The notes: generated from the letters alone by a model not told the origin. Counted from the first letter of the stretch, positions 1 to 9,391 are shown. The stretch: DNA of 64,000 nucleotides from Novosphingobium sp. Leaf2 (GCF_001421325.1 NZ_LMJY01000017.1:1-64000); one strand, 5' to 3'. Translations and numbers: made by a program.

Positions 1-8
1 CATGGTGA

Positions 9-87
<79 letters not shown>

Positions 88-222
88 AAAACAAATATCA
101 AACAAAATATATCTGACGCCGCCGGCATGATGTCTCCGACACACGCAGCCGACAGCGGCGTCGGCCATCGAGTTCTAAACCATCCTCTTGCGTGATCGCT
201 CACGACGACCGACAAGCAGGCG

Positions 223-897
223 ATGGACATGCCACCAAGCGTTACGCCGGGGCCGCGGGGCCGAAAGGGCGACGTAACTCGAAACCAGATCCTTGATGCC
301 TGCGAAATCTTGTTCGCCCGCTCCGGCTATCTGGGCACCTCTCTACGCGACATTGCCGCCGAAGCGGGGGTGCGGATGGGCGTGGTTCACTACCACTTCG
401 GCAACAAGCATCTAATCATGGATGCCGCTGTAGAGCGCAAGCTTGACCTTCTGCGTCGCACTATCGTGGAAAGCTTCGACACGGCAAAACGCGGCGGGCA
501 ATCGTTGGACGCCAAAGACGCCATCACGGCGTTCATTTCCCCCTTTCTGCAGGCGGTGGCGGACAGGGAAGGGGCGTTGCAGAACTACATCGTCATGACA
601 TCGCACTTGATGAGCGGTTATCGGATACCGGAACTGCGGCCTGTCCTCTCGAAGCTGAGCGTCGTTTCACAAATCCTCATTGACCATCTGAAAGACGCGT
701 TTCCTGGCGTATCAGACGAAGCGCTCTTGGCGGGTGTCTACTTCGTTGAGGCCGCCTTGATATTCATCGTGCAGGATCCAGGCTTTCTTGATGATCTGAC
801 TGGCGGGCATCACTCGGTGTTTCGGCTCGATGAACTGACCCGACGCGCCTTGCAGTTTTTTCATGGCGGGTTGTCCAGCGTGCTGACCAGCCCCTGA
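223..897 (+). CDS. TetR/AcrR family transcriptional regulator
   Basis: A 224-aa protein with a TetR-type helix-turn-helix at about residues 17-63, including the recognition-helix motif VVHYHFGNKHLI. The C-terminal half is a variable ligand-binding/dimerisation domain typical of TetR proteins (usual length 190-230 aa). It lies 147 bp upstream of, and co-directional with, a Rieske oxygenase and a TonB-dependent receptor, so it probably controls that cluster in response to its substrate. The family call comes from the N-terminal domain; the target and ligand are inferred from context only. Confidence 0.9.
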   Translation: MDMPPSVTPGPRGRKGDVTRNQILDACEILFARSGYLGTSLRDIAAEAGVRMGVVHYHFGNKHLIMDAAVERKLDLLRRTIVESFDTAKRGGQSLDAKDAITAFISPFLQAVADREGALQNYIVMTSHLMSGYRIPELRPVLSKLSVVSQILIDHLKDAFPGVSDEALLAGVYFVEAALIFIVQDPGFLDDLTGGHHSVFRLDELTRRALQFFHGGLSSVLTSP

Positions 898-1044
898 CTG
901 TTTCGATAGGTAGGGCGACCGACCAAATTTGTTATTCCTCCTTCATCGACATCGCCGGATGAGGGATGCGCATCACGAGAGGATCGACCGCACGCGGTCA
1001 GTGGCGCGCCCATCGTTCGGGAACGATCCCGAAGGGAAGAACGC

Positions 1045-2382
1045 ATGGGCCGGCAGGATATCGAGGCGCTTACGCTGGACGGACGGGACGCGGCCAACCT
1101 CAGGGGCGATCCGATTACCGGCGATCGCTATACCTCCCCAGAGTTCATGAAGCGCGAGTGGGACAGGATGTGGACCCGCATCTGGCATGTGGCGGGGCGC
1201 ACCGCCGAACTCGAGGCGGCCGGCGACTACATCGTCCACGATTTCATGAACGAGTCCGTATTTTGCGTGATGCAGGAAGATGGCTCGATCAAGGCATTTT
1301 ACAACGCGTGCCGGCATCGAGGCCAGAGGCTGGTGTGGGACTCCAGCTCGCAGGATAGCTTTCAGTGCCCGTATCATGGCTGGGTCTGGGGGAAGAATGG
1401 AGTCCTGCAGCATGCGCAGGACGCAGACGATTTTCCACAAGGTAATCCATGCGGGAAGCTGACGCTGAAGGAACTGCGCTGCGCCACGTGGGGTGGTTTC
1501 GTGTGGTACACGATGGACGACGACGCGCCTGAACTGCTCGACTATCTGGCGCCGATGCCGGATCTGTATCGCAACTATCCGATGGATACCGCGGTCCGGG
1601 TGTTCTGGATGAAGATCGACCTGAACACCAACTGGAAGTTCGCCACGGACAACTTCTCGGAAAGCTATCACACGCGAACAGCGCATCCGCAGGTGCCGCC
1701 GTGGATCGACCAGGACGTGGATACCGCCCGGCACGAGATGTGGCCCAACGGGCACGGCCGAACCGTTCAACCGATGCGGCCGTCACTGTCGGACCGTTTG
1801 CCCGAAGGTGTCGACCATCCATTCGACAGCATCCTGCGCGCCTGGGACATCGACCCCGACAGCTACCCCGATTTCGAGACCAAGGCGATGCAAGGTTGGC
1901 TCGACCTCAAGGCGGCAAAAAAGCGGCTGTGGAGCGACCGCCTGCATCCGCATTACGAGCATATGGACGATGAGGAAATTACCGACAGCCCGCACACGGT
2001 GATCTTCCCGAACGTAACCATCAGCTTTTTGCCTGACAACCTGATTTTCTTCCGCACCGAGCCGCACCCCACCGACCCCAACAAATGCACCTTCGATCTT
2101 TGGTGCATGGCGTTTCCGATCGAAGGACAGACGGTGGTGGAATCGATCATGGCCGGACCCCAGCCACTACGCGAGGCCGCATTCCAGCATCGCGCTTTCG
2201 ACAACGGGCGCGGTGTTCCCGAAATCAAGGACCAGATCGTCTATCAGGACATGCTCCTCGCCGAAGGACAGCAGCGCGGCATGCATTCGCGCGGTTATGA
2301 CGATGCCTATCTTGCCGCGCAGGAAACGCGCGTGCGTTTCTTCCATGAGGTCTTGAACGACTACCTCGAGGGCCGGCGGTAG
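1045..2382 (+). CDS. Rieske non-heme iron aromatic ring-hydroxylating oxygenase, alpha subunit
   Basis: A 445-aa oxygenase component. The N-terminal Rieske domain has the [2Fe-2S] ligands C89-x-H91 and C108-x2-H111 (CRHRG and CPYHGW). The catalytic domain has the mononuclear-iron motif DNFSESYH with D202, E206, H209 and H214. Enzymes of this family add oxygen to, or demethylate, aromatic rings using electrons from a separate ferredoxin/reductase. No reductase, ferredoxin or beta subunit lies nearby, so those must be supplied from elsewhere. It is 108 bp upstream of a TonB-dependent receptor, which suggests that uptake and attack of one substrate are paired. The substrate cannot be read from the sequence. 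Confidence 0.93.
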   Translation: MGRQDIEALTLDGRDAANLRGDPITGDRYTSPEFMKREWDRMWTRIWHVAGRTAELEAAGDYIVHDFMNESVFCVMQEDGSIKAFYNACRHRGQRLVWDSSSQDSFQCPYHGWVWGKNGVLQHAQDADDFPQGNPCGKLTLKELRCATWGGFVWYTMDDDAPELLDYLAPMPDLYRNYPMDTAVRVFWMKIDLNTNWKFATDNFSESYHTRTAHPQVPPWIDQDVDTARHEMWPNGHGRTVQPMRPSLSDRLPEGVDHPFDSILRAWDIDPDSYPDFETKAMQGWLDLKAAKKRLWSDRLHPHYEHMDDEEITDSPHTVIFPNVTISFLPDNLIFFRTEPHPTDPNKCTFDLWCMAFPIEGQTVVESIMAGPQPLREAAFQHRAFDNGRGVPEIKDQIVYQDMLLAEGQQRGMHSRGYDDAYLAAQETRVRFFHEVLNDYLEGRR

Positions 2383-2490
2383 ATTGCAGGGCTAATCCGG
2401 GCCTGCGCCGGTACCGGCTTCGTTTGCAGACCGGGGGCTTGCAGCGGCACGGTCGCGAAAAATCAAACATAAAAAAGGGGGAGAGCAGCA

Positions 2491-4770
2491 ATGAAAGCGT
2501 GGATCATCGGAACATCGCGGATCGCCATCACGACAGCCGCGTTGATGGCATCGCAAACGGCCATTGCGCAAGACGACCCGCAAGGCGCTGCGACAACGCC
2601 GGAGACAGGGGGCATCGCCGAGATCGTAGTCACCGCCCAAAAGCGCGCCGAGAACCTTCAGGACGTGCCAATCTCGATCACCGCAGTCAGCGGCGAAGCG
2701 CTTGCCAACTCGCAAGGCACCTCCCTGCAGGCCCTGCAGGGCCAGATTCCCAACGTCCAGATCGATAACTTCGCGAATACCCCGCAAAGCGCTGTTTTCA
2801 CCGTGCGCGGCATCGGCGTGATCGAACCGGACCCTTACGCAGGCAACACCGTCTCCATCGTGGTTGACGGGGTGCCGCAGTTCTTCTCGATGGGCGCGCT
2901 GCTCGACTTGTACGATGTTGATCGCATCGAGGTCCTGCGCGGTCCGCAAGGTACGCTGTTTGGTGCGAACACGACAGGCGGCGTGATCAACGTGGTGACC
3001 AAGCAGCCTACGGGCGAATTTGGTGGGCAGCTCAAGGGAGTCTACGGCAATTACAATCGCTTCGATGTGACCGGATCGATCGAGGCGCCGCTGGTCAAGG
3101 ACGTGCTGTCTCTAAAGGTTGCGGGCATTCATACGCAACGCAAGGGCTGGGTGACCAACGTGGTCGACGGGTCCGACATGGGCAGCAAGAGCCTGGATGC
3201 GGTGCGCGCGTACTTGCGTTTTACGCCGTCCAGTGATTTCGACGCCACGCTTCAGGGCGAATACGTCAGGGCGCGCAACGGCTCGCCGATCATCGTCAAC
3301 GGCGCCCGGCCTGGCGAAGCGCTTTATGTTCCACCCGGCACCCAGGGCATGTACGTAAGCCCTTGCGCGGGAACGGGATCCTGTGAGGCGCCGGACAAGT
3401 ATTTCAGCGCCAACAACACCGTGCCGGACGAATCCAACATGGATACGTACTCGGGCACCCTGACGATGAACTGGCGGAACACGGCCCTTGGCGATCTGAC
3501 GTCCATCACCGGCTACAAGCACTTCAAGCTGCGCGAATTTACCGATCAGGATGGCACGCCGCTGTTTCTCAACGATACCTATCGTCGCACGACGGGTTGG
3601 CAGTTCAGTCAGGAGCTGCGCACCAACATCGCCCTGACCGACACGCTCGATCTGATCGCCGGCGGTTTTTACCTGAAGGACAGTTACAGCCATATTCAGG
3701 CCTACCGGCTGCAGTTCGCGGCACCGGGCCTGCTGCAGACCAACTTGCAGGATCAGGACAATTACTCGGTCTCCGGCTTTGCGCAGGCTTACTGGAAGGC
3801 GACCGACAAGCTCAAGTTGCAGGCGGGCATCCGCTACAGCCATGAACGGACGGTATCCACGCCAAGCCTGATTACCAGCATCGGCAATCCGCTGGGTTCC
3901 AACTATACCGGCGAAGGCAATCTGGTAATCGGCTCTTTTACTACCGGCGGCCGCAAAAGCTGGAATAACATCGGATGGAAAGTCGGCGCAGACTACGAGA
4001 TCGTGGACGACACGCTGCTGTATGCCAGCTGGGCGCGCGGCTTCAAGTCAGGCGGCTTCACCGCGCGCGTGGGTGTGCCGGCCGATGGCGCCAATCCGTT
4101 CAATCCGGAAAAGGTTGATACGTTCGAGGCGGGGGTGAAAACCGATCTGCTCGACCGGCATCTGCGCATCAACCTTGCCGCGTTCTATACCAACTATCGG
4201 GACATGCAGGTTGCCCAGATCTACTTCGACCGCGATACCAACACGCAAGGCAATCGCATCCTCAACGCCGGCAAGTCCGAGATCAAGGGCTTCGAACTTG
4301 AAGCAACGGCAGTGCCGGTAACGGGCATGACGCTGCGAGGTTCGCTTGCGTACCTTGACGCGAAGTACAAGGAATTCCTCTACAACGACCCTCTATCCGG
4401 CCAGACGATCGATCTGCGGGGATACCGGCTCCAGAACGCACCCAAGTGGAACGCGACGGTCGGTGCCAACTTCGTGGTGCCGCTGGGCAACGGAGCCGAT
4501 CTGGTTGCGGACGTGAATTACACCTACACCGCGTCGAAATACTACACCGCGATCCTCGACACACCGCGATCGCGTATCCAGCCGACCCATCTGGTTGACG
4601 GCACGTTGACCTACCGTCCCGATGGCGCGGCCTGGTCGATCGGTTTGTGGGGCACGAACCTGCTGGACTCCCGCTACTTGTCGACTGTCTACGATTCGCC
4701 GGGCTATGCAGGCCTCGCGGGTTACGCACCGCCACGCCAGTACGGCGTGTCCGCCAGCGTCAACTTCTAG
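2491..4770 (+). CDS. TonB-dependent receptor
   Basis: A 759-aa outer-membrane receptor. It has a signal peptide of about 26 residues ending in AIA before QDD, then a TonB-box-like EIVVTAQKR. A plug domain carries the conserved VDGVPQ and RGPQGTLFGANTTGG motifs, and a long beta-barrel ends in an aromatic residue (VNF). The start is fixed by a GGGGGAGAG ribosome-binding site just upstream. It is the third gene of the TetR-Rieske cluster and probably imports its aromatic or terpenoid substrate across the outer membrane. The family is certain; the ligand is unknown. Confidence 0.95.
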   Translation: MKAWIIGTSRIAITTAALMASQTAIAQDDPQGAATTPETGGIAEIVVTAQKRAENLQDVPISITAVSGEALANSQGTSLQALQGQIPNVQIDNFANTPQSAVFTVRGIGVIEPDPYAGNTVSIVVDGVPQFFSMGALLDLYDVDRIEVLRGPQGTLFGANTTGGVINVVTKQPTGEFGGQLKGVYGNYNRFDVTGSIEAPLVKDVLSLKVAGIHTQRKGWVTNVVDGSDMGSKSLDAVRAYLRFTPSSDFDATLQGEYVRARNGSPIIVNGARPGEALYVPPGTQGMYVSPCAGTGSCEAPDKYFSANNTVPDESNMDTYSGTLTMNWRNTALGDLTSITGYKHFKLREFTDQDGTPLFLNDTYRRTTGWQFSQELRTNIALTDTLDLIAGGFYLKDSYSHIQAYRLQFAAPGLLQTNLQDQDNYSVSGFAQAYWKATDKLKLQAGIRYSHERTVSTPSLITSIGNPLGSNYTGEGNLVIGSFTTGGRKSWNNIGWKVGADYEIVDDTLLYASWARGFKSGGFTARVGVPADGANPFNPEKVDTFEAGVKTDLLDRHLRINLAAFYTNYRDMQVAQIYFDRDTNTQGNRILNAGKSEIKGFELEATAVPVTGMTLRGSLAYLDAKYKEFLYNDPLSGQTIDLRGYRLQNAPKWNATVGANFVVPLGNGADLVADVNYTYTASKYYTAILDTPRSRIQPTHLVDGTLTYRPDGAAWSIGLWGTNLLDSRYLSTVYDSPGYAGLAGYAPPRQYGVSASVNF

Positions 4771-4942
4771 AGTTTGCCCTGCTGTTGGGCATCCGGCCCA
4801 AGGGTCGCTGATGCCCGACTGCTGGCGACAGAGGGCGCGACGGTTCTCAGCCGCCAGATCGCCCTCGCCTAGCTGGCGAAGCAAAGGCTTGCGCACAGCG
4901 CCATCGGGCGCGCGCCCGGGCCGCGTGGTTGAAATGGCATCT

Positions 4943-5377
4943 TCAGTCGGCGAAGACGGTTCGGTACGAGCGGCGTGTAAACAGCCACCGGCCATCGCGA
5001 CGCTCAAGTTCATCATCGTAGCGGCCGGTTGCGTGAACCCGTTTGCCGGTGGCGGGGTCATCGAAAATCTCGATGGTATACGCCACGGCCTTGGCACGAT
5101 CGCCCTCTACCTCGATAGAACCGGGCTGCATGAAATAGATCATGGGCTTGGTCATGTGATCGAGACCATAGTGCTTCATGGATTCGACCCAGCCCGCCAC
5201 GATTGCGGCCTTACCCGAAAAACCGCCGAGATCGGGATATTCGGGTAATTCCCAAAGGGCATCGTCGGCCCATATCGATCCCCATAGCTGCGCGTCGAGC
5301 GTCATCACGCCGTGGGCATGGGTGTCCATCAATTCGCGAATGGCGATGCGATCGTCCAACGGTCCTGTGAAGGGCAA
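4943..5377 (-). CDS. SnoaL/NTF2-like family protein (polyketide-cyclase fold)
   Basis: About 144 aa from a proposed TTG start at 5377, chosen because a GGGAG sequence sits 8 nt upstream. A longer reading frame to 5464 exists, but its extra N-terminus is not family-like. The body (DDRIAIRELMDTHAHG, then ALWELPEYPDLGGFSGKAAI, then the ERRDGRWLFTRRSYRTVF end) matches SnoaL-like proteins of about 130-150 aa, which include small dehydratases, isomerases and non-catalytic proteins near aromatic-degradation genes. It is convergent with the upstream TonB receptor. A role in the Rieske pathway is inferred from position. Confidence 0.8.
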   Translation of the reverse strand: MPFTGPLDDRIAIRELMDTHAHGVMTLDAQLWGSIWADDALWELPEYPDLGGFSGKAAIVAGWVESMKHYGLDHMTKPMIYFMQPGSIEVEGDRAKAVAYTIEIFDDPATGKRVHATGRYDDELERRDGRWLFTRRSYRTVFAD

Positions 5378-5500
5378 ACGTTCTACTCCCAAGTATCGTC
5401 TGAATGCACATCCGCCGCAGGCGCCCGCCCACGGGAAGATAGATGAAACACAATTCGTGTTCATTCATAATCATATTCATCTGCCTGATAACGATAACTT

Positions 5501-5830
5501 ATGCGCGTTGACCTTGTCGGCAAAAACGGGATCGGGTGCATGCTCGTCGCCCCGCAGGTTGTGCATGGGGGTGCCCGAGATCCCGAACGGGCCGCAACGA
5601 TCTACCGGACCGCTGTGCCCGCCAGCGGATATAGCCACGCGGAGATCGTGCGTATTTTCAGGCTGCTGACTTTGTATGTCTATGGAAACGCCGGCTCGAT
5701 AGGTCAGTTCGACCTGAAAACGATGCGCGCGGCCGAGGCCGAGCTCATCAAGCGCAATCTGGTGCAGCATTCCCGTCCGACGTCGACATTCTACACCAAT
5801 GCGCTGACGCATCGTAATTATGTCCGCTGA
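5501..5830 (+). CDS. hypothetical protein; possible remnant of a TetR-type C-terminal domain
   Basis: A 109-aa reading frame with no helix-turn-helix. The segment ASGYSHAEIVRIFRLLTLYVYG resembles the C-terminal ligand-binding helices of some TetR regulators (G-[YF]-S-x-x-E-x-x-R-x-x-R-x-L-x-x-Y-V-x-G), so this may be the tail of a broken regulator. An antisense frame of similar length exists at 5477-5812 and looks less protein-like. It lies between the SnoaL-like gene and the convergent SDR gene. I cannot exclude that the whole stretch is noncoding. Confidence 0.35.
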   Translation: MRVDLVGKNGIGCMLVAPQVVHGGARDPERAATIYRTAVPASGYSHAEIVRIFRLLTLYVYGNAGSIGQFDLKTMRAAEAELIKRNLVQHSRPTSTFYTNALTHRNYVR

Positions 5831-5838
5831 TCCTAAGC

Positions 5839-6591
5839 CTAGATCTGCGTCAGTCCGCCATCGACGAACAGTTCGGCACCGTTGATGAAGCTTGCATCGT
5901 CCGAAGCCAGGAACAGCGCGGCCTTGGCGATCTCCTCTGGCCTGCCTACCCGCCCGACCGGGATCTGGGAGGCGAGGAAGTCCTTGACGCCCTGCGCCTG
6001 CTCACCGCCGCCGAACACGTCGGTCAGGCCTACCGTGTCGATGGGTCCCGGGCTGACAACGTTCACGCGGATATGGCGATCCTTGAGGTCGAGAATCCAG
6101 CTGCGCGCGAGATTGCGTACCGCGGCCTTGCTGGCCCCATAGACGCTGAACGCAGGCGTCCCGGACGCGCCGGCGTTGGAACTGGTAAGCACGATCGACG
6201 CACCGTCCTTCAATAGCGGCAGCGCCTTTTGCACGGTGAAAATCGTGCCCTTCACGTTGGTGTCGAACGTGCGCTGGTAATGCTCTTCGGTTATCGCACC
6301 GAGCGGCAGCATGTCGCCGCCCCCGGCATTGGCGAACAGGACATCGATGTGCGGGTATTGCTGCTGGACTGCGTCATAGACCCGGTCGATGTCCGCGAGG
6401 TTGGACATGTCGGCGCGCACACCTGTAACCCGGCCGCCGATCTCCCTCACCGCAGCGTCCAGCACATCCTGGCGTCGGCCCGTGATGAACACCGCAGCCC
6501 CTTCTGCAACAAATGCCGTTGCCGTGGCGAGGCCAATGCCGCTGGTTCCGCCAGTGACGACAACCACTTTGTTGTTGAACCGCTCCGTCAT
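5839..6591 (-). CDS. SDR family NAD(P)-dependent oxidoreductase
   Basis: A 250-aa classical short-chain dehydrogenase/reductase. It has the Rossmann glycine motif GGTSGIG (residues 14-20), the NAGGG structural motif (88-92), the catalytic S138 and the Y151-x3-K155 pair (YGASK). The C-terminus (GAELFVDGG) is also typical. Length and layout match cytosolic SDRs that oxidise alcohols or reduce ketones. It is divergent from the LysR gene starting at 6704, a common regulator-target arrangement. The substrate is not predictable from the motifs. Confidence 0.93.
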   Translation of the reverse strand: MTERFNNKVVVVTGGTSGIGLATATAFVAEGAAVFITGRRQDVLDAAVREIGGRVTGVRADMSNLADIDRVYDAVQQQYPHIDVLFANAGGGDMLPLGAITEEHYQRTFDTNVKGTIFTVQKALPLLKDGASIVLTSSNAGASGTPAFSVYGASKAAVRNLARSWILDLKDRHIRVNVVSPGPIDTVGLTDVFGGGEQAQGVKDFLASQIPVGRVGRPEEIAKAALFLASDDASFINGAELFVDGGLTQI

Positions 6592-6703
6592 TGTAAGTCT
6601 CCTTCAGCTTTGCGGCGCAACGCCGCCGCTCCCTGAAGATGCCTCCGGAACGATGTTGCCAGTAGATGGCAATTACGGCACGTAGCGTTCTGGATAAGGA
6701 ACG

Positions 6704-7615
6704 ATGATGCCCACTGACCTCAACGATCTGGCCTATTTTGCGCAAGTCGTGCGGCACGGTGGCTTCGCGGCTGCAGGCCGGGCGCTGCGGGAGCCGAAGT
6801 CCAAACTCAGCCGACGCGTTGCCGGGCTTGAGGCGCGCCTGGGACTTCGCTTGATCGAGCGATCCAGCCGGCGCTTCCGGGTGACGGAAACCGGCCAGGC
6901 GTTTTACGAGCGGTGCCGCGCGATGCTCGCCGAAGCCGAGCGGGCGGAAGCGCTGGTGATGGAGGCGCAGGCCGAACCTCATGGCCGCATCCGGTTCAGC
7001 TGCCCCACGGGCATGATCGCGCCGGTGGCTGACCTCGTCACGTCCTTCCTCGATCGCTATCCCAAGGTGCGGCTGCAACTGATCGCCGCCGACCGCGCTG
7101 TCGACCTTATCGACGAACGTATTGACCTGGCCCTGCGGGTCCGTGTGGAGATGACGACCGATGCGGAATTGACCGTCCGTTCTCTGGGGCAATCCGTCCG
7201 CGTCCTTGTCGCTGCCCCGAAGTTCGCAGGCCAGGTCGCATCGGTCGAGCAGCTCGCGAGCGAACCTACCCTGTCGACGAACGACGAGCATGATTTCGTG
7301 AACTGGGATCTGGAGACCGCAGACGGGCGCAAACAGTCGGTCCGGGTTGAGCCGCGCATGGGGTGTACGGATATGGATCAGCTCCTCAGCGCCGCCTTGG
7401 CGGGGCTGGGCATCGCTCTGCTGCCCGACCGCGTCTGCCGGCCTGCCTTGGATGCAGGACGGCTGGAGCGTGTGCTACCCGAGTGGCACGGCCAGATCGG
7501 GAACGTCCACCTGGTTTTCACGACCCGGCGCGGTCTGCCACCAGCCGTTCGCGCGTTGATCGACCACCTGGCCCGAAACTTCCCGCCTGCGCTCCTTGCG
7601 GGCGCGGCGCGCTAG
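6704..7615 (+). CDS. LysR family transcriptional regulator
   Basis: A 303-aa protein with the usual LysR layout. A winged helix-turn-helix lies at residues 1-65 (NDLAYFAQVVRHGGFAAAGR, then KSKLSRRVAGLEARLG), followed by a linker helix and a periplasmic-binding-protein-like effector domain (LTVRSLGQSVRVLVAAPKF). It is divergent from the SDR gene, so the 112-bp gap between them probably contains its operator. Its 3' end overlaps the convergent cytochrome b561 gene by 4 bp. Confidence 0.92.
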   Translation: MMPTDLNDLAYFAQVVRHGGFAAAGRALREPKSKLSRRVAGLEARLGLRLIERSSRRFRVTETGQAFYERCRAMLAEAERAEALVMEAQAEPHGRIRFSCPTGMIAPVADLVTSFLDRYPKVRLQLIAADRAVDLIDERIDLALRVRVEMTTDAELTVRSLGQSVRVLVAAPKFAGQVASVEQLASEPTLSTNDEHDFVNWDLETADGRKQSVRVEPRMGCTDMDQLLSAALAGLGIALLPDRVCRPALDAGRLERVLPEWHGQIGNVHLVFTTRRGLPPAVRALIDHLARNFPPALLAGAAR

Positions 7616-8190
7616 TCGTCGGCAAGGTGCTGGTCCGGGGCGACATGCGCTCGACGATGACCCACCGTCATGCTGCGCAGCACACCGTCGCGGCGGATAA
7701 GGCCGTGCATCAGCGCCGCGGAAAGGTGCGCAAGGATCAGCGCAAAGAACAGCAGCGCCGCCGCCGTATGCGCCGCGCGCAGGGTAGCGTACAGCGCCAG
7801 GTCTCTTGGCAGGATCGCGGGAAGCACGATGCCCTTGGTCAAGAGCACGGGATAACCGCCAGCTGACAGCATGGCCCACCCGATAAGCGGCATGCCGGCC
7901 ATCGCCAGGTAAAGCAGGATATGAGAAGCCAGGGCCGCCCGTTTCTGCAGGAGGGGCAGGTCGTCAGGCAATGCCGGCGCGCCGGTCATGATCCGAAGTG
8001 GCAGGCGCACAAGTACCAGCAGCAGGATCGCGATACCGAGCGGCCTGTGCAGCGCCAGCAGCGAGACGTAGGCGCTGCCGGTCGTCGACACCATGCCAAC
8101 GCCGATGAACAGCATGGCGAGCACGGCGGCGGCCATCAGCCAGTGGATCGCGCGCAACGCGGGGTGGAAATCGGGCGAGGGGCGGCTCAT
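7612..8190 (-). CDS. cytochrome b561-type membrane protein
   Basis: About 192 aa when started at the ATG at 8190. The reading frame extends further upstream, but this ATG overlaps the TGA of the catalase-related gene (ATGA), which indicates translational coupling. Four hydrophobic helices carry histidines placed as heme b ligands, for example HPALRAIHW near the N-terminus, LALHRPLGI, and HTAAALLFFALILAHLSAALMH near the C-terminus. It resembles the COG3038-type cytochrome b561 family, which moves electrons between the quinone pool and periplasmic partners. The partner here is presumably the catalase-related protein upstream. Confidence 0.88.
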   Translation of the reverse strand: MSRPSPDFHPALRAIHWLMAAAVLAMLFIGVGMVSTTGSAYVSLLALHRPLGIAILLLVLVRLPLRIMTGAPALPDDLPLLQKRAALASHILLYLAMAGMPLIGWAMLSAGGYPVLLTKGIVLPAILPRDLALYATLRAAHTAAALLFFALILAHLSAALMHGLIRRDGVLRSMTVGHRRAHVAPDQHLADD

Positions 8191-9266
8191 CGTGCGCGCT
8201 CCTTTGCAAGGTCCTGACCGACGGCGCTGGGATGCGGGCCTTCCAGGGCGCGGCGAGTAAAGGAGGAGGAATAGGCCTTGGACCGCGCCGCCAGCAGCGG
8301 ATCGTCGGACAGTGCGATGCCGGGCGGCAGTATGGTCGGATCGAAGTTCACATCCCGGCATGCACCGGACTCTTCGGATTGGACGGCATCGATCGCCAGC
8401 GTCCCTGCATCGATCGTGCGGTGCGGGCCGGCCCAGGCGATCGTTGCCTTGTCAGTCACGTCCGCAGGTTTGGCGACGACCAGCTTCAGGTGCCAGCGAG
8501 AGGGTCCTTTGGCGGTACGCGCGATCATTTCGCTGAACAGATAATCGCGGGGCAACTGCTCCAGATGCTTCTTGTCCAGGCCCGAACCGCTCGCCTCCGG
8601 TTCGAACTGCCAGCGAACGAAGCGGGTAACGTCGTTGCCGTCGGTGAAGCGAAAGGCATTGATGCTGTAGTACGTGGCGGTGGCGAAGCTGCCCGGCAGC
8701 ACGGCCTTGGCCATGTAGTCCTGGAACGCCTTGACCTCGGGGTGAGCGGCAAGGAACGGCTTCATCACCGCAGAATCGGGTTTTCCGGTCGCCGGATCGG
8801 GCTTGCTGGCCCGTTGCAGGGCGATGAACGATGCAATGTCGGCAACGGGAAAGAACGGGGTGTGATCCATCGCCAGCCGCCACTCCTGACCGTCGGGCGA
8901 CTTCAATACGAGCGCCATGGAGTGAAACACGTTGCGACCGTCACTTGCCAGGGGATTGCCGCCCGCCATGGAGAAGCGGCCGATCACGGGGTAGCGCCCC
9001 GGCTGCAACAGGCTCGCGCTGGAAAGCGCGCTTCCGGCGCCGTTCGCGGTGAAGCTGCCCGTAAAGCACAGCCCTTTGGCATGGGCGCGGCGATAGCCCG
9101 GCTTCTTGCCCCCGCCATTGTATTCCAAGGCCCGCGTCACGTCCCCGCCGCTGATCCTGCGCGGGCCGATCCATCCCGCCGCCCAGCCAAACGCGCCGAC
9201 GAGCAGCACCACGATGGCGCCGATCAGTGCGAAAGCACCGACATTTCCGGGTTTTCTGAAAGGCAT
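8187..9266 (-). CDS. catalase-related (SrpA-like) heme peroxidase, membrane-anchored
   Basis: A 359-aa protein with an N-terminal transmembrane anchor (about residues 9-33) and then a short catalase fold. The distal-histidine region RRAHAKGLCFTGSF contains H62, and GRFSMAGGNP, MDHTPFFPVADIASFI and YYSINAFRFTDG follow the pattern of mini-catalases that use peroxide to oxidise organic substrates. The anchor places it on the periplasmic side. It is the first gene of a two-gene operon with cytochrome b561 and is divergent from an ECF sigma/anti-sigma pair. Its promoter region carries a box matching the one in front of the sigma gene, so it is probably a direct target of that sigma factor. Confidence 0.9.
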   Translation of the reverse strand: MPFRKPGNVGAFALIGAIVVLLVGAFGWAAGWIGPRRISGGDVTRALEYNGGGKKPGYRRAHAKGLCFTGSFTANGAGSALSSASLLQPGRYPVIGRFSMAGGNPLASDGRNVFHSMALVLKSPDGQEWRLAMDHTPFFPVADIASFIALQRASKPDPATGKPDSAVMKPFLAAHPEVKAFQDYMAKAVLPGSFATATYYSINAFRFTDGNDVTRFVRWQFEPEASGSGLDKKHLEQLPRDYLFSEMIARTAKGPSRWHLKLVVAKPADVTDKATIAWAGPHRTIDAGTLAIDAVQSEESGACRDVNFDPTILPPGIALSDDPLLAARSKAYSSSFTRRALEGPHPSAVGQDLAKERAR

Positions 9267-9295
9267 TGGTCACTTTCGCGATTGGCTTGTCGGGG

Positions 9296-9323
9296 TAGGA
9301 CGTTGCGGGCGGCGCGTTATTCC
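9296..9323 (-). promoter_or_regulatory. predicted ECF sigma promoter of the catalase-related operon
   Basis: On the minus strand there is GGAATAA, a 14-nt spacer, then CGTCCTA. This is the same pattern and spacing as in front of the divergent sigma gene. The box ends about 30 bp before the catalase-related ATG. Confidence 0.65.
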
Positions 9324-9363
9324 GCCGACGATCAGATTTATTCCTGCCCGGCTGTCCTGCACA

Positions 9364-9391
9364 GGAATAATGGCGCGCCGCCTTCGTCTTA
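9364..9391 (+). promoter_or_regulatory. predicted ECF sigma autoregulatory promoter
   Basis: GGAATAA (9364-9370), a 14-nt spacer, then CGTCTTA (9385-9391). It resembles the GGAA-type -35 and CGTC-type -10 elements used by many ECF sigma factors and lies directly before the sigma gene. The expected transcription start falls on or beside the first possible ATG at 9398. Confidence 0.65.

Noticed and set aside
9338..9344. Third TTATTCC/GGAATAA word between the sigma and catalase-related genes, forming a perfect inverted repeat with 9362-9370
   Set aside because: No CGTC element lies 14 nt from it on the minus strand, so I do not count it as a promoter. It might still be an operator half.
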